In this document: positions 18,007 to 26,917 of the stretch, piece after piece
Layout of the letters: each line of letters starts with the position of its first letter
Numbering within the stretch: position 1 is the stretch's first letter
Source: Actinomyces bovis
Lineage (GTDB): Bacteria; Actinomycetota; Actinomycetes; Actinomycetales; Actinomycetaceae
Assembly (NCBI RefSeq): GCF_900444995.1
Contig: NZ_UAPQ01000009.1
Span: forward strand, 124,001-188,000
Length of the DNA: 64,000 bases
Direction of reading: 5' to 3'
Position numbers and translations under genes: made by a program
Notes under the pieces: generated by a model
The model's database searches: none
The model's input: only the letters and a program-made list of their open reading frames with translations
Told to the model about the DNA's origin: nothing

Positions 18007-19046
18007 CTCTCCTCCTCCCTAGGTGGTTGTGCTGCTGCCTCATCTCTGCGTGACTGTACTGCGGTGGTCTCTTCCTGGGCGTGGCGGCGAGCCAGCCGCG
18101 CAGGATCCAGGTCAGCGGTGAAAACTGCTTGGAGCATATGCCAGTCGACGGCCTTCGCAGCCAGCAGCGGGGAGAGCTCCCCGATCCAAGCCCGAGTGTG
18201 CTCTGCCACTAGCTGTCTTCCGGCCAGTCCGGTGGGCCTGGGCACGTGCCGGATGGTCAGGACCACGCCCCAGGAGCTGCCTGCCTGGAGGCGCCGCTGA
18301 CCGCTGAGCCGCTCATAGTGAATGGTGCCGGTGTACAGCGGGAAATTTAGGCGATTGGCCAGGGCGGCCGGTCCGGCGGCGACGCGAGCGGGATGGCCGC
18401 ACAGCTCCACTTCTACCCCGGAGGCTGACAGATCTCGGTCGGCGAGCAGTGCAATGATCTGGTGCTCCCCGCGCGCCTGGGCCGCAGTGGCGGCCCGCAC
18501 GAGGCCTTCGAAGACACGCTCGCCATGAGCTTGACCGATGATGCTCAGCCCTAAACCCTCACGGAATGCCACGAACTGTTCAAAGAGTTCCGCAGGCTCT
18601 AGTTTTTCCGCCACCACGAGCACGGGTGCCAAGTGTTTAACGGCCCAGGCTGCAGTTAGGTCCCAGTTGCCCATATGAGGCAGTGCGATGACGACGCTGG
18701 AAGCTTCCAGGTCTGTTTTTAGTTGCGGGTCTAGGTCTGGGCGCAGGCGGTGCCGCAGTTGCTGTGGGGTCAGTCGGCTGAGGGTAAAGGCTTCATAGAA
18801 ATAGCGCAGGTAGGAGCGCATGGCAGCGCGAGACAGGCGGTGCAGTTGGTGATTGCTGAGCCCGGGAACTACGCGGGCCAGGTTTTTCTCAAGCTGCCCA
18901 AGGCCCTTCTCCCCTCCACGCAGACGCTGTACGGCCCAGGTGGCATCGGCCCCTAGGTTGAACAATCCGCGCCCCACCGGAGTGGGCAGTTTGCCCAAGT
19001 ACTTCCAGGCCAGGCGGTAGGCGTCTTGAACGCCCGGAGGCCTCAC
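18003..19046 (-). CDS. patA: phosphatidylinositol mannoside acyltransferase
   Basis: Membrane-associated acyltransferase of the LpxL/HtrB-like family that acylates the mannose of PIM1/PIM2. The catalytic H-x4-D motif is seen as PHMGNWD, followed later by LLADRDLS, also conserved in the family. The GTG at 19046 is chosen: it overlaps the pgsA stop as GTGA and removes 42 non-conserved residues that the longest frame would add. The resulting 347 residues are close to the family length. The pgsA-patA-pimA order matches mycobacteria. Confidence 0.93.
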   Translation of the reverse strand: MRPPGVQDAYRLAWKYLGKLPTPVGRGLFNLGADATWAVQRLRGGEKGLGQLEKNLARVVPGLSNHQLHRLSRAAMRSYLRYFYEAFTLSRLTPQQLRHRLRPDLDPQLKTDLEASSVVIALPHMGNWDLTAAWAVKHLAPVLVVAEKLEPAELFEQFVAFREGLGLSIIGQAHGERVFEGLVRAATAAQARGEHQIIALLADRDLSASGVEVELCGHPARVAAGPAALANRLNFPLYTGTIHYERLSGQRRLQAGSSWGVVLTIRHVPRPTGLAGRQLVAEHTRAWIGELSPLLAAKAVDWHMLQAVFTADLDPARLARRHAQEETTAVQSRRDEAAAQPPREEER

Positions 19047-19693
19047 GATTGGGCCTGCTTGGCGGTCTGCGCTTCCCGGGCGTCTAACTGCCGTTTGGTG
19101 GTAGCCACTCGTTGTCCCACGGTGATGAGAGATCCCAGAGCCACCGCACCAAGAGCCACAGTCAGCACCCAATTGGGCGCACCTAGCCCTACGGCAGCAA
19201 CGCCGAGCCCACCGACTATGAGTCGGTCAGTGCGCTCAGCAATCCCCACCGCGGCAGTAGCCCCGAGGGACTCTGCCTTAGCGCGCGCATAGGAGACAAC
19301 TTCTGCCAGCACCACCACGGCCAGGGCGAGCGCAATAGTGGTGGTGCGCAAGGTTCCAGGCTGCAGTTGCAGGGCAGCCCAAACCGCTAGCGAGCCAAAT
19401 ACGGCGCCATCAGCAATCCGGTCCATGGTGGAGTCAAGGAAGCCACCAAAGACTGAGGTCTTGCCGGTGGCCCGAGCCAGGATCCCATCAAAAGAATCCC
19501 CCACAATGGAGAGAATCAACAGGGCCACGCCCAGCAGGAAGTGTCCCTGTGGGAGGGTAAGCACCGCGATGGTGACCGTGAGCAGGGTGCCAGCCACGGT
19601 GAGCATATTTGGGGTTACGCCCAGCCGGGCCAGGGCGAGCGCTGGGCGGGTAAACAGCGCCTTGGTGACTCCGCGTCCATGTTGTCCAAGCAT
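19043..19693 (-). CDS. pgsA: phosphatidylinositol phosphate synthase
   Basis: CDP-alcohol phosphotransferase that joins CDP-diacylglycerol and inositol-phosphate, giving the lipid precursor for PimA. The motif D-x2-D-G-x2-A-R-x8-G-x3-D-x3-D is complete in the stretch from GDSFDG through FLDSTMD (about residues 60-82). About six membrane spans are visible. The ATG at 19693 is used because the longer frame runs back into the HIT gene. The product is 216 residues. The inositol-phosphate assignment rests on the PIM operon context. Confidence 0.93.
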   Translation of the reverse strand: MLGQHGRGVTKALFTRPALALARLGVTPNMLTVAGTLLTVTIAVLTLPQGHFLLGVALLILSIVGDSFDGILARATGKTSVFGGFLDSTMDRIADGAVFGSLAVWAALQLQPGTLRTTTIALALAVVVLAEVVSYARAKAESLGATAAVGIAERTDRLIVGGLGVAAVGLGAPNWVLTVALGAVALGSLITVGQRVATTKRQLDAREAQTAKQAQS

Positions 19694-19733
19694 CTGTGCG
19701 GTCTCTCTTCTTAGGCGGGGTGGCTGTAGGCGC

Positions 19734-20366
19734 TCAGGCCGGGGCTCCCGGTGCGGTGTCCCAGGCTGCTGCGAGCATTTCCCGTTGTTCGCCGAGTAGC
19801 TGTGGCACCGGTTTGGTCTTGCCGATGATGGGCATGAAATTCGCGTCGCCAGTCCAGCGGGGCACGATGTGCTGGTGTAGATGTGCGGCGATACCTGCAC
19901 CCCCGACTTCTCCCTGATTCATCCCCAGGTTGAAGCCTTGCGGGTGAGATACCTGCCGCACCACCTCCATGGCCCGAGCAGTCAGGGCGCCGATCTCAGC
20001 GCGTTCCTCCGGGCTGGCCTCAGTCCAGTCGGAGAAATGCCGGTATGGGCAGACCAAGAGGTGCCCGGTGTTGTACGGGTAGAGATTCATGAGCACGTAT
20101 GCCCGCTCTCCTCGATGCACAACCAAGCCCTCGGCATCAGCGCGGCTAGGCGCAGCGCAGAAGGGGCACTGGGCGGCACTGGCGTCCTTGGGTTTGTCCT
20201 GACCACCGATATACACCATGCGGTGTGGAGTCCATAGGCGCCCGAAGGCCTCGGGGGCGTCGGGATGTTGGAAGGGCAACTCCACCCGCACGCCGTCGAC
20301 GACGGTGCCCTGCGTCTGCTCGGGGCTGGGCACCGCCGGTGGCATCACGTCAGGCTGTTCATTCAC
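19734..20366 (-). CDS. HIT family hydrolase
   Basis: Histidine-triad nucleotide hydrolase or transferase, similar in position to the mycobacterial HIT protein between thrS and pgsA, which is related to Ap4A-processing enzymes. The triad motif is [11 protein letters not shown] (about residues 155-165). An N-terminal CPFC pair may bind zinc. The GTG at 20366, 10 bases after GGGGGAGAAG and overlapping the thrS stop by 8 bases, is preferred to the ATG at 20393. The product is 210 residues. Confidence 0.9.
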   Translation of the reverse strand: MNEQPDVMPPAVPSPEQTQGTVVDGVRVELPFQHPDAPEAFGRLWTPHRMVYIGGQDKPKDASAAQCPFCAAPSRADAEGLVVHRGERAYVLMNLYPYNTGHLLVCPYRHFSDWTEASPEERAEIGALTARAMEVVRQVSHPQGFNLGMNQGEVGGAGIAAHLHQHIVPRWTGDANFMPIIGKTKPVPQLLGEQREMLAAAWDTAPGAPA

Positions 20367-22404
20367 CGGAGAGCTTCTCCCCCGCCGGATCATTGACCCG
20401 TTCAGCGATCACGCGGGCAATGTGAGCCACGGCCTGGTCCACGGGCACGCCGTTGGTCTGGGCACCGTCACGGTAGCGGAAAGAGACGGCACCGGCGTCG
20501 GCGTCCTCGCCACCAGCGATCAGCGTGAAGGGGATCTTGTCTTTGGCTGCGTTGCGGATCTTCTTGCCGAAGCGGTCGTCGGAGTGATCCACCTCGACCC
20601 GCACTCCCCGCTCGCGCAGTTTGGCGGCGACGCCGTCGACGTACTCGTCAAAAGCCTCCGCAACGGGCACCAGGCGCACCTGCACCGGGGATAGCCAGGC
20701 CGGGAAGGCACCGGCGTAGTGCTCGGTGAGCACACCAATAAAGCGCTCCACGCTGCCGAGCTTGGCGGAGTGAATCATGATGGGGCGCTGGTGAGAGCCG
20801 TCAGCTGCCGTGTACTCCAGGTCAAAGCGCTCAGGCTGGTTGAAGTCGTACTGAATAGTGGACATCTGCCAGGTACGGCCGATGGCGTCCTTTACCTGCA
20901 CAGAGACCTTGGGACCGTAGAAGGCGGCGCCGCCCGGGTCCGGCACGAGTTCCAAACCGGTGGAGTCGCAGACCTCCTGGAGGGTGCGCGTAGCGACCTC
21001 CCAGTCCGCGTCGGAGCCGATGAACTTGTCCTTCTTGGTGCCGTCTTCATCTCGGGTGGACAGCTCCAGGTAGAAGTCGTTCAGGCCAAAGGCGGAGAGG
21101 ATGGAAAGGAAGAACTCGATCTGGCTCTTGATTTCCGCACCGGCTTGCTCGGGGGTGCAGTAGGTGTGGGAGTCGTCCTGAGTGAAGCCGCGCATGCGCG
21201 TCAGTCCGTGAACCACACCGGACTTCTCGTATCGGTAGTCGTGGCCCATCTCGAAGAAGCGCAGCGGCAGCTCACGGTAGGAGCGGCCCCGGGAGCGGAA
21301 GATCAGGTTGTGCATGGGGCAGTTCATGGCCTTGAGGTAGTACTCCTGGCCAGGTTTGGTGAGTTTTCCTGCCTCGTCGCGTTCCTCGTCAGCGAGCATG
21401 GGCGGGAACATGGTGTCCGCGTAGTAGGGCAGGTGCCCGGAGGTGTGGAACAAGCCGCTCTTGGTGATCTCTGGGGTGTGCACAAAGTCGAAGCCTGCCC
21501 GCTCGTGGCGCTCGATCACGTACTTTTCGATTTCATGGCGCAGCATGCCGCCCTTGGGGTGGAAGACCACTAGACCGGGGCCAATCTCCTCCGGGAAGGA
21601 GAAGAGGTCCAGTTCGGCACCCAGCTTGCGGTGGTCGCGCTTGGCGGCTTCAGCCATGCGGTTTTGGTAGGCCTTGAGGTCCTCCTTTGAGGCCCAGGCG
21701 GTGCCGTAGATCCGCTGCATGGAGTCACCGTTCTGGTCCCCCTTCCAGTAGGCGGAGGAGGATTTGGTTAGGGCGAAACCCTGCCCAATTAAGCGGGTGG
21801 AGGGCAGGTGCGGGCCGCGGCACAGATCTTTCCACGCGACGGTGCCGTCGCGGCGCACATTGTCGTAAATGGTCAGGCCGGAGGCGCCCACCTCCACGCT
21901 GGCGGAGGCCTCTGCCCCCTTGCCTTTGGTGGTGATGAGCTCCAGTTTGTAAGGCTGGTCTGCCAGCTCCTCGCGGCCTTCAGCATCGGTGATGTCACGA
22001 CGGCGGAAGGTCTGCCCCTCCTTGACGATGCGCTTCATGCGCTTCTCAATATCGCGCAGCATTTCAGGGGTGACGGCGTCGATGCCACCAAAGTCGTAGT
22101 AGAAGCCGTCAGCGATGAAGGGCCCAATACCCAGATTGACCTCGGGGAAGAGCTCTTGAACGGCCTGAGCCATGACGTGGGTGGTGGAGTGGCGCAGGAT
22201 CTGCAGGCCATCTTCACTGTCCAGGGTGATGGGCTCGACGGTGGCCCCAGCTGGCAGCTCACGGAACAGGTCCCAGGGCTCACCATCTACCTTCATGGCG
22301 ATGATCTGCTTGTCGGTCTCAAAGAGGCTTGTTCCCGTGGTGCCTAGCTCGATGCTGCGCTTGGCGCCTGCGATGGTGATCTCAATGCTGGGCTGTGCGG
22401 CCAC
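20359..22404 (-). CDS. thrS: threonine--tRNA ligase
   Basis: Charges tRNA-Thr in the cytoplasm. It has the N-terminal TGS domain (1-70), the editing domain with the [12 protein letters not shown]-x3-H motif, the class II core with [10 protein letters not shown] (zinc Cys) and motif 2 ([17 protein letters not shown]), and the C-terminal anticodon-binding domain ([16 protein letters not shown]). The length of 681 residues is normal. The GTG start has AAAGGAG 6 bases upstream. It leads into the HIT-pgsA-patA-pimA genes by overlap. Confidence 0.97.
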   Translation of the reverse strand: MAAQPSIEITIAGAKRSIELGTTGTSLFETDKQIIAMKVDGEPWDLFRELPAGATVEPITLDSEDGLQILRHSTTHVMAQAVQELFPEVNLGIGPFIADGFYYDFGGIDAVTPEMLRDIEKRMKRIVKEGQTFRRRDITDAEGREELADQPYKLELITTKGKGAEASASVEVGASGLTIYDNVRRDGTVAWKDLCRGPHLPSTRLIGQGFALTKSSSAYWKGDQNGDSMQRIYGTAWASKEDLKAYQNRMAEAAKRDHRKLGAELDLFSFPEEIGPGLVVFHPKGGMLRHEIEKYVIERHERAGFDFVHTPEITKSGLFHTSGHLPYYADTMFPPMLADEERDEAGKLTKPGQEYYLKAMNCPMHNLIFRSRGRSYRELPLRFFEMGHDYRYEKSGVVHGLTRMRGFTQDDSHTYCTPEQAGAEIKSQIEFFLSILSAFGLNDFYLELSTRDEDGTKKDKFIGSDADWEVATRTLQEVCDSTGLELVPDPGGAAFYGPKVSVQVKDAIGRTWQMSTIQYDFNQPERFDLEYTAADGSHQRPIMIHSAKLGSVERFIGVLTEHYAGAFPAWLSPVQVRLVPVAEAFDEYVDGVAAKLRERGVRVEVDHSDDRFGKKIRNAAKDKIPFTLIAGGEDADAGAVSFRYRDGAQTNGVPVDQAVAHIARVIAERVNDPAGEKLSGE

Positions 22405-22519
22405 GGGTGCTCCTTTGTAGCTTGCTTCCAGGCGCTGTACGGGTGCGCCCGGTCGACGCCGAGTCTACTCGGGCGCAGAAAGTACCTTGGTCTTAGCCTG
22501 GTGAAGCCTGACGACGGCC

Positions 22520-22544
22520 GGGGTGGCGCTCTGAGCACCACCCC
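22520..22544 (-). terminator. hairpin between the FemABX gene and thrS
   Basis: On the minus strand a 12-bp stem with one G-U wobble (22533-22544 with 22520-22531) lies 26 bases after the FemABX stop. There is no T-run. It probably separates the cell-wall cassette from thrS. Confidence 0.45.
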
Positions 22545-22570
22545 CGGACAGCCGCCCCGTTTTGCTCCTG

Positions 22571-23626
22571 CTACTTGCCGAGGCGCTGCTTGAGCCCACG
22601 CGCTAGGTCGCGGCCCTGCTTGGCAGCTAGGAGCGCCTGATACAGGGCTGGGCGCACAGGCAGGTCCCAAGCGCCGTCGACCTCTGTAGGGTGCTGCGCG
22701 TAACGGCGCTTGTACTGTCCCACCTTGTACAGCTGTGGCACGCGGGCGGAGTCGGCACCCATCAGGTCCATGCCACGGAAGCCTTCTTCCGCGAGTTTGC
22801 AGGCCACCCACCAGTCCAGGGCCTCTGCGGCGCGGAAACCTCTGGACTCGTTGGAGGAGGCGCCATAAGGCACCACGGCGTCTTTGCCGACGGTGGTCAC
22901 AATGTCCCAGGCGTGAGGCACACCATCTTTGCGGAGCACAAAGAGGCGGGCGTGCTCGGGGCCAAGCGCGGTGAGAAAGCTCCAGTAAGTCTGGAGGGGG
23001 TGGGGGCGGAAGCCGTCCCGGCGGGCGGTCTCCGCCAGCACTTCGTAGACCTCTGCGAACTGAGTGCGGGTCAGGCCGGTCTCCTCGGCGATAGTGCAAC
23101 CAGCCTCATCAGCTACGCGCTGGGCGCGACGCACTCCGCGCCGCCCGTCACGGGGCATGGCGTTGCTGATTGCCTCAGGGGTCTTGGCAGTCAGGTCGAT
23201 CACGTAGGTGCGGTCATAGGTGATGGTGTTGGCCAGCTCGTGTAGGTCTGGGGCTTGGTAGCGGGCGTGCATGCGCACAAAGAGGATGGAGGAGTCGCGT
23301 TTGCGGACCTCTTCAAGCAGCAGCTTGCGCAGGTGAACTTCGCGCTCAGGTGACTGCTCCCGGAACCAGGTGGGGCCGTTCTTGGCCCACAGGAAGCGGC
23401 GTCCACCCAATTTATAGGGGTAGAGGGCAATGGTGGCCACAGCCTTTTCGCCCTCTTCGTAGAGGTAGCGGCCCCACACGGGGCGGCCCTGACTGCGTTC
23501 GAAGCGCTCCCAGGCTTCCGTCTGTTCGATGGCGACGGGGGTACAACCTGCCGCGATACGCATCTGCTTGGCGTCAACGGCCCGAAGGGTTTCGGTGCGG
23601 TCAGCAATGTCAAGGGTGTAGCCCAC
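22571..23626 (-). CDS. FemABX family peptidoglycan bridge aminoacyltransferase
   Basis: Non-ribosomal peptidyltransferase of the FemABX family, which transfers an amino acid from aminoacyl-tRNA to the side-chain amine of residue 3 of a lipid-linked or nucleotide-linked peptidoglycan precursor. Recognisable parts are WAKNGPTWF, the HARYQAPDL stretch, the K-x-R-x-x-V/R-R-A-Q-R segment before the second GNAT-like domain, and the C-terminal VPYGASSNESRGF, GMDLMGAD and QLYKVGQYKRRY motifs. The GTG at 23626 has CGGAGG 5 bases upstream and gives 351 residues, removing a 48-residue leader. It follows the racemase by 118 bases. The amino acid used is not determinable. Confidence 0.88.
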   Translation of the reverse strand: MGYTLDIADRTETLRAVDAKQMRIAAGCTPVAIEQTEAWERFERSQGRPVWGRYLYEEGEKAVATIALYPYKLGGRRFLWAKNGPTWFREQSPEREVHLRKLLLEEVRKRDSSILFVRMHARYQAPDLHELANTITYDRTYVIDLTAKTPEAISNAMPRDGRRGVRRAQRVADEAGCTIAEETGLTRTQFAEVYEVLAETARRDGFRPHPLQTYWSFLTALGPEHARLFVLRKDGVPHAWDIVTTVGKDAVVPYGASSNESRGFRAAEALDWWVACKLAEEGFRGMDLMGADSARVPQLYKVGQYKRRYAQHPTEVDGAWDLPVRPALYQALLAAKQGRDLARGLKQRLGK

Positions 23627-23744
23627 GGTTTCCTCCGATGCGTACTGGTCAGGTCTGTCAGAGCCTAGCGGCCAGGATGCTATTGAGGCGGCACTGTGGC
23701 CTGGTAAGCACGGCCCGAGCGCAAGCCCTACGGTTTTGTGCGGG

Positions 23745-24458
23745 TCAGGCCAGCTCGCAGCCACACTCAATCACGGTGCGGCGTGCCAGTGAGGCCAAGG
23801 AGTCGACGATCTGTCCGCCGTTAGCGCCAAAGTGTGAACACAGGACGGACAGTTCGGTACAGCCGGTGATTACCGCGTCTGCTCCGGCCTGGCGCAGAAC
23901 CTCCACGCATTCGAAGAACTCTTGGCGAGGCACGTCGCGCCCTGCCTTGACGCCGTCGTAGATCATGGCCATGACCCGGGCCTGAGTGCGCTCGTCAGGC
24001 ACGATCACCTCAAAACCGGCGCGCTCAGCGGCATCGTGATAGACGCGCGCAGCCAGGGTGCCGTCGGTGGCCATCAGACCGATCGAGCTGGCTTGGGGCA
24101 AGCGCCGCTGTACCTCGGAAAGGGTCTCCTCCACAATGGAAACTACCGGAATGCTCACGGCTTCCTCCACGGCACCAAGGAACTTGGAAGCCGTGTTGCA
24201 GGGGATCACGATGAACTCTGCCCCGGCAGTCTCAAGACGTTTGGCGTCGGCAGCCATCACCGGGGCTGGCGAGGGACCGTGCCTCAGGATGGCGGCGGTC
24301 CGATCCGGGGTGGAGGAGCGCTGCGTAACTATGAGGTCAGCGTGTTCCTGCTCCACCTTGGCCACGGTGGCGGCTGCCACCATGCTCATGAACTCGATGG
24401 TGGCCAATGGCCCCAGCCCACCGAGCACTCCGGCGGTGCGTCTTTGGCCGCCGCTCAC
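23745..24458 (-). CDS. aspartate/glutamate racemase family protein
   Basis: Cofactor-independent racemase interconverting L- and D-aspartate (or glutamate). The two catalytic cysteines sit in IPCNTAS (about residue 85) and TGCTELS (about residue 195). The N-terminal GVLGGLGPLAT loop is the signature of the aspartate racemase branch. The length of 237 residues is normal. The ATG overlaps the stop of the ATP-grasp gene by 4 bases, so the two enzymes are coupled. This implies that its product is used by that ligase rather than by MurD, which needs D-Glu from the usual MurI. Confidence 0.9.
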   Translation of the reverse strand: MSGGQRRTAGVLGGLGPLATIEFMSMVAAATVAKVEQEHADLIVTQRSSTPDRTAAILRHGPSPAPVMAADAKRLETAGAEFIVIPCNTASKFLGAVEEAVSIPVVSIVEETLSEVQRRLPQASSIGLMATDGTLAARVYHDAAERAGFEVIVPDERTQARVMAMIYDGVKAGRDVPRQEFFECVEVLRQAGADAVITGCTELSVLCSHFGANGGQIVDSLASLARRTVIECGCELA

Positions 24459-25792
24459 AGTGCATCCTGGCGCTCGCGCCGAGCCTGGGACAGCGGGTAA
24501 TAGCGGTGGAAGCGACGCAGCTGGTTAAGCGCGGAAAGGCTCATGTGGTAGGCGCGGCGCAGGTCCTTGCATTTGGCTCCGGGCCAGACCTTGATAAGTG
24601 GGTTGCGGACCCGGCCGGTGAGCACAGCCTGCAGGATGTGCTTGCGGGCACCGTGGCCATAGGCCAGGGCTAGGACCACCGGAGTCACTAGGTACATGCC
24701 TTTGCGGCTGGTGTCGGTGACCACGTGCTCAGAGTCGCCACCCACCCAGTCCTCGGCCATGAGCTCAACGGGGTTAAAGCCGGAGACGGTCAGGTAGTAG
24801 TTGGAACGGCCTAGGCGCGGGTTGAGCTCGAAGACATTCGGGCTGTCGTCACGCGGGTCGACCTTAATGTCAAAGTTCGCGTAGCCCACCCAGTCCAGGG
24901 AGTCGAGCAACTCGCTAATGCGCTTGCCTAGCTCGTCGGCGTCTAGGCCGGTGAGGATAACTGCCGGGTTACCGCGCAGCAGCGGCTCGTGTTCCTCCAC
25001 CACTGAGTGGCCATAGGAGGCAACGCGCACCTTACCCTGGGTGTCGCGGTAGCAGGTGAGGATGCGCATCTGGGAGTCGGGGCCAGGGATGCGCTCCTGG
25101 AACAGGAACTCGCCGGTGAATCCGGACTCATCAATGCGGCGGACCAGATCGTCCACCTCGGCCTTGGAAGCCAGGATGAATACCTTCTCCTGGCCCTCCA
25201 TACCAACCTCGGTGAGATCGTCACCGTTGGCGGGCTTACAGATCAGCGGATAGCCGAGGGCCTCGACGGCGGGGACTTTGCCGGAGCCACCGGTCATAAG
25301 CATGGTCCGCGGCTGCTTGATCCCTGCCTTCTGCGCTAGCTCAGCAAAGCGAGCCTTGTTGCCAACGGTCAGGATAAGTTCATTGGTGGTGTAAGGGATG
25401 ACGACGTTGCTGGCGAGGTCATCTCGCCGGGCAGTCAGGTTGACGATCACCGGGTCCTGGGAGGTGGAGACTAGCAGGGTGGAGTCGTCCAAGGCAGCGA
25501 TCTCATTGATGAAGCTGACGAGCCCATCTGGGGTGGTGTAGACGTCGTCGTAGCGCAGGTGGAACATGGAAGAAGACGTGTGGTACGGGGTAACCGCCCT
25601 GGAGATAAGGGAGGCAGGCACCCCGTAGGCCTCATAGAAGGAGCGGGCCTGTGACAGTGCGCCGATGTCGCCGCCGATCAGCAGCAGACGGAAGGGCTTA
25701 CCGGAGCGGGTGTAGGCCAGGTTGCGCCCAAAGTCGGGGTGCTCGGCGGGAGGCGTGGGGTGGAGCAGTCGTCGAAATAGCTGGTTCGTCAC
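24455..25792 (-). CDS. ATP-grasp ligase resembling D-aspartate ligase (Asl)
   Basis: ATP-grasp enzyme. Several stretches match what I recall of the D-aspartate ligase of Enterococcus faecium: an N-terminal LLIGGDIGALSQARSFYEAYG, the lysine-containing PLICKPANGDD nucleotide-binding segment, and YANFDIKVDPRD followed by VFELNPRLGRSNYYLTVSG, where the metal-binding E-x-N lies. That enzyme adds D-Asp to the side-chain amine of lysine 3 in the peptidoglycan precursor. Here the partner racemase overlaps its 3' end and a FemABX gene follows, which fits a cell-wall role. Substrates (D-Asp or D-Glu) cannot be told. The length of 445 residues fits. Confidence 0.78.
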   Translation of the reverse strand: MTNQLFRRLLHPTPPAEHPDFGRNLAYTRSGKPFRLLLIGGDIGALSQARSFYEAYGVPASLISRAVTPYHTSSSMFHLRYDDVYTTPDGLVSFINEIAALDDSTLLVSTSQDPVIVNLTARRDDLASNVVIPYTTNELILTVGNKARFAELAQKAGIKQPRTMLMTGGSGKVPAVEALGYPLICKPANGDDLTEVGMEGQEKVFILASKAEVDDLVRRIDESGFTGEFLFQERIPGPDSQMRILTCYRDTQGKVRVASYGHSVVEEHEPLLRGNPAVILTGLDADELGKRISELLDSLDWVGYANFDIKVDPRDDSPNVFELNPRLGRSNYYLTVSGFNPVELMAEDWVGGDSEHVVTDTSRKGMYLVTPVVLALAYGHGARKHILQAVLTGRVRNPLIKVWPGAKCKDLRRAYHMSLSALNQLRRFHRYYPLSQARRERQDAL

Positions 25793-25870
25793 TGTTATCA
25801 GTCCACCATCCGTGTTCGATTAGTCCAGGGTAAAAAGAAAACGCCCAGACTGCGACAGTCTAGGCCTTCG

Positions 25871-25945
25871 TGGTGGGCGATACTGGGATCGAACCAGTGA
25901 CCTCTTCCGTGTCAGGGAAGCGCGCTCCCGCTGCGCCAATCGCCC
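25871..25945 (-). tRNA. tRNA-Val (GAC anticodon)
   Basis: On the minus strand the 75 bases from 25945 to 25871 fold as a tRNA. The acceptor arm is GGGCGAT paired with ATCGCCC, the anticodon stem encloses GAC, the T-loop reads GGTTCGATCC, and A73 is followed by an encoded CCA. It is directly downstream of tRNA-Gly with a single base between. Confidence 0.93.
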
Positions 25946-25946
25946 G

Positions 25947-26019
25947 AGCGGATGACGGGACTCGAACCCGCGACCCTCACCTTGGCAAGGTGATGCTCTA
26001 CCAACTGAGCCACATCCGC
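25947..26019 (-). tRNA. tRNA-Gly (GCC anticodon)
   Basis: On the minus strand the 73 bases from 26019 to 25947 fold as a tRNA. The acceptor is GCGGATG paired with CATCCGC, the anticodon loop is CTTGCCAAG, the T-loop is GGTTCGAGTCC, and the discriminator is U73 as usual for tRNA-Gly. No CCA is encoded, unlike the following tRNA-Val. Confidence 0.94.
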
Positions 26020-26046
26020 AGGCACCCATGCTCTGGGCGCAGGAGG

Positions 26047-26075
26047 AAATTAACAGAGATCGCAGAGCAGCACAA
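26047..26075 (-). promoter_or_regulatory. sigma-70-type promoter of the tRNA pair
   Basis: On the minus strand TTGTGC (26075-26070) and TAATTT (26052-26047) are separated by exactly 17 bases. The predicted start is near 26040, about 20 bases before the tRNA-Gly 5' end. Confidence 0.7.
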
Positions 26076-26210
26076 ACTTGGAGCGTCCTCGGAGAAATGC
26101 TCTCGCTCACAGGGCCATTTATTGTCGTAAACCTTCTGAAGTTCGGCTGGATGCCTGGCGCCAAGCCCATTGTGCGGCGTGCCTGCACTGCAGGAAATCG
26201 CCTTCCCGGA

Positions 26211-26216
26211 TAGCCT
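26211..26216 (+). promoter_or_regulatory. -10 element of the DUF3000 gene, leaderless type
   Basis: TAGCCT lies 7 bases before the GTG at 26224 and there is no Shine-Dalgarno sequence. No convincing -35 is visible. Confidence 0.4.
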
Positions 26217-26223
26217 GAGCCAC

Positions 26224-26820
26224 GTGACCACAATCCCCCAGGAGACGAACGCCACCGATGCGGCGGCACCCGAGCGGTTCCGTGAGGTGTTGCTATCCCT
26301 GCGTCACGCCCCACTTCCCCGACAGATGGTTGTCGAAGAGGTTCCCGCCCCTTCTCGCATTGCCCCCTTCACTGCTGCAATCAGCGCCGCCACTGAGCTT
26401 GAGTCTGATGGCCAAGCCGTGGCCTCCGGCCGTTTTGTGGTGCTGCATGACCCCGCAGGTCAGAGCGCCTGGGATGGTGATCTACGCCTGGTCATTCAGG
26501 TGCGCACGCGAATTGAGGACGCGATGGTCTCGGACGAGGCACTGGGGCGGGCGGCTTGGTCCTGGCTGGTTGAGAGCCTGGAGCAGGCTGGCGTTGGCTA
26601 CCGCGCCTTGGTAGGCACCGTCACCAGAGTGGTTTCTGAGACCTTTGGTGGTCTTGAGCTTTCTGACACCTCTGCCCAGGCAGAGATCCGTGCCTCCTGG
26701 TCACCCACGACCACCGATTTGGGCCCGCACCTGACGGCCTGGTACACCACCATCCACCTGTCAGCAGGGAACTCGCCTGAACTCGCTCTTCCGCTGACAG
26801 CAGCTAGGGCGGAAAGTTGA
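26224..26820 (+). CDS. DUF3000 family protein
   Basis: Cytoplasmic protein of the DUF3000 family, found almost only in Actinomycetota and regularly upstream of RNase D and dxs, as here. Recognisable stretches are PERFREVLLSLRHAP, APSRIAPFTAAISA and a C-terminal ASWSPTTTDLGPHLTAWY. The function is unknown. The GTG at 26224 is chosen on conservation of the following residues and on the -10 element just upstream; it gives 198 residues. Its TGA overlaps a possible TTG start of the RNase D reading frame (TTGA), suggesting coupling. Confidence 0.88.
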   Translation: MTTIPQETNATDAAAPERFREVLLSLRHAPLPRQMVVEEVPAPSRIAPFTAAISAATELESDGQAVASGRFVVLHDPAGQSAWDGDLRLVIQVRTRIEDAMVSDEALGRAAWSWLVESLEQAGVGYRALVGTVTRVVSETFGGLELSDTSAQAEIRASWSPTTTDLGPHLTAWYTTIHLSAGNSPELALPLTAARAES

Positions 26821-26917
26821 CTCGCAACCCCATCCCTCTGCCAGTTGACCCTCCGGGCACCACGGATGATCCAGTGCTGGAGGAGGATATTCTCCCACTG
26901 CGCGCCCCCGTGAGGGC

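Noticed and set aside
22405-22519. T-box riboswitch upstream of thrS
   Set aside because: No T-box core (TGGNACCGCG-like) or specifier loop is seen in the short leader; the hairpin at 22520-22544 is better explained as a terminator of the FemABX gene.
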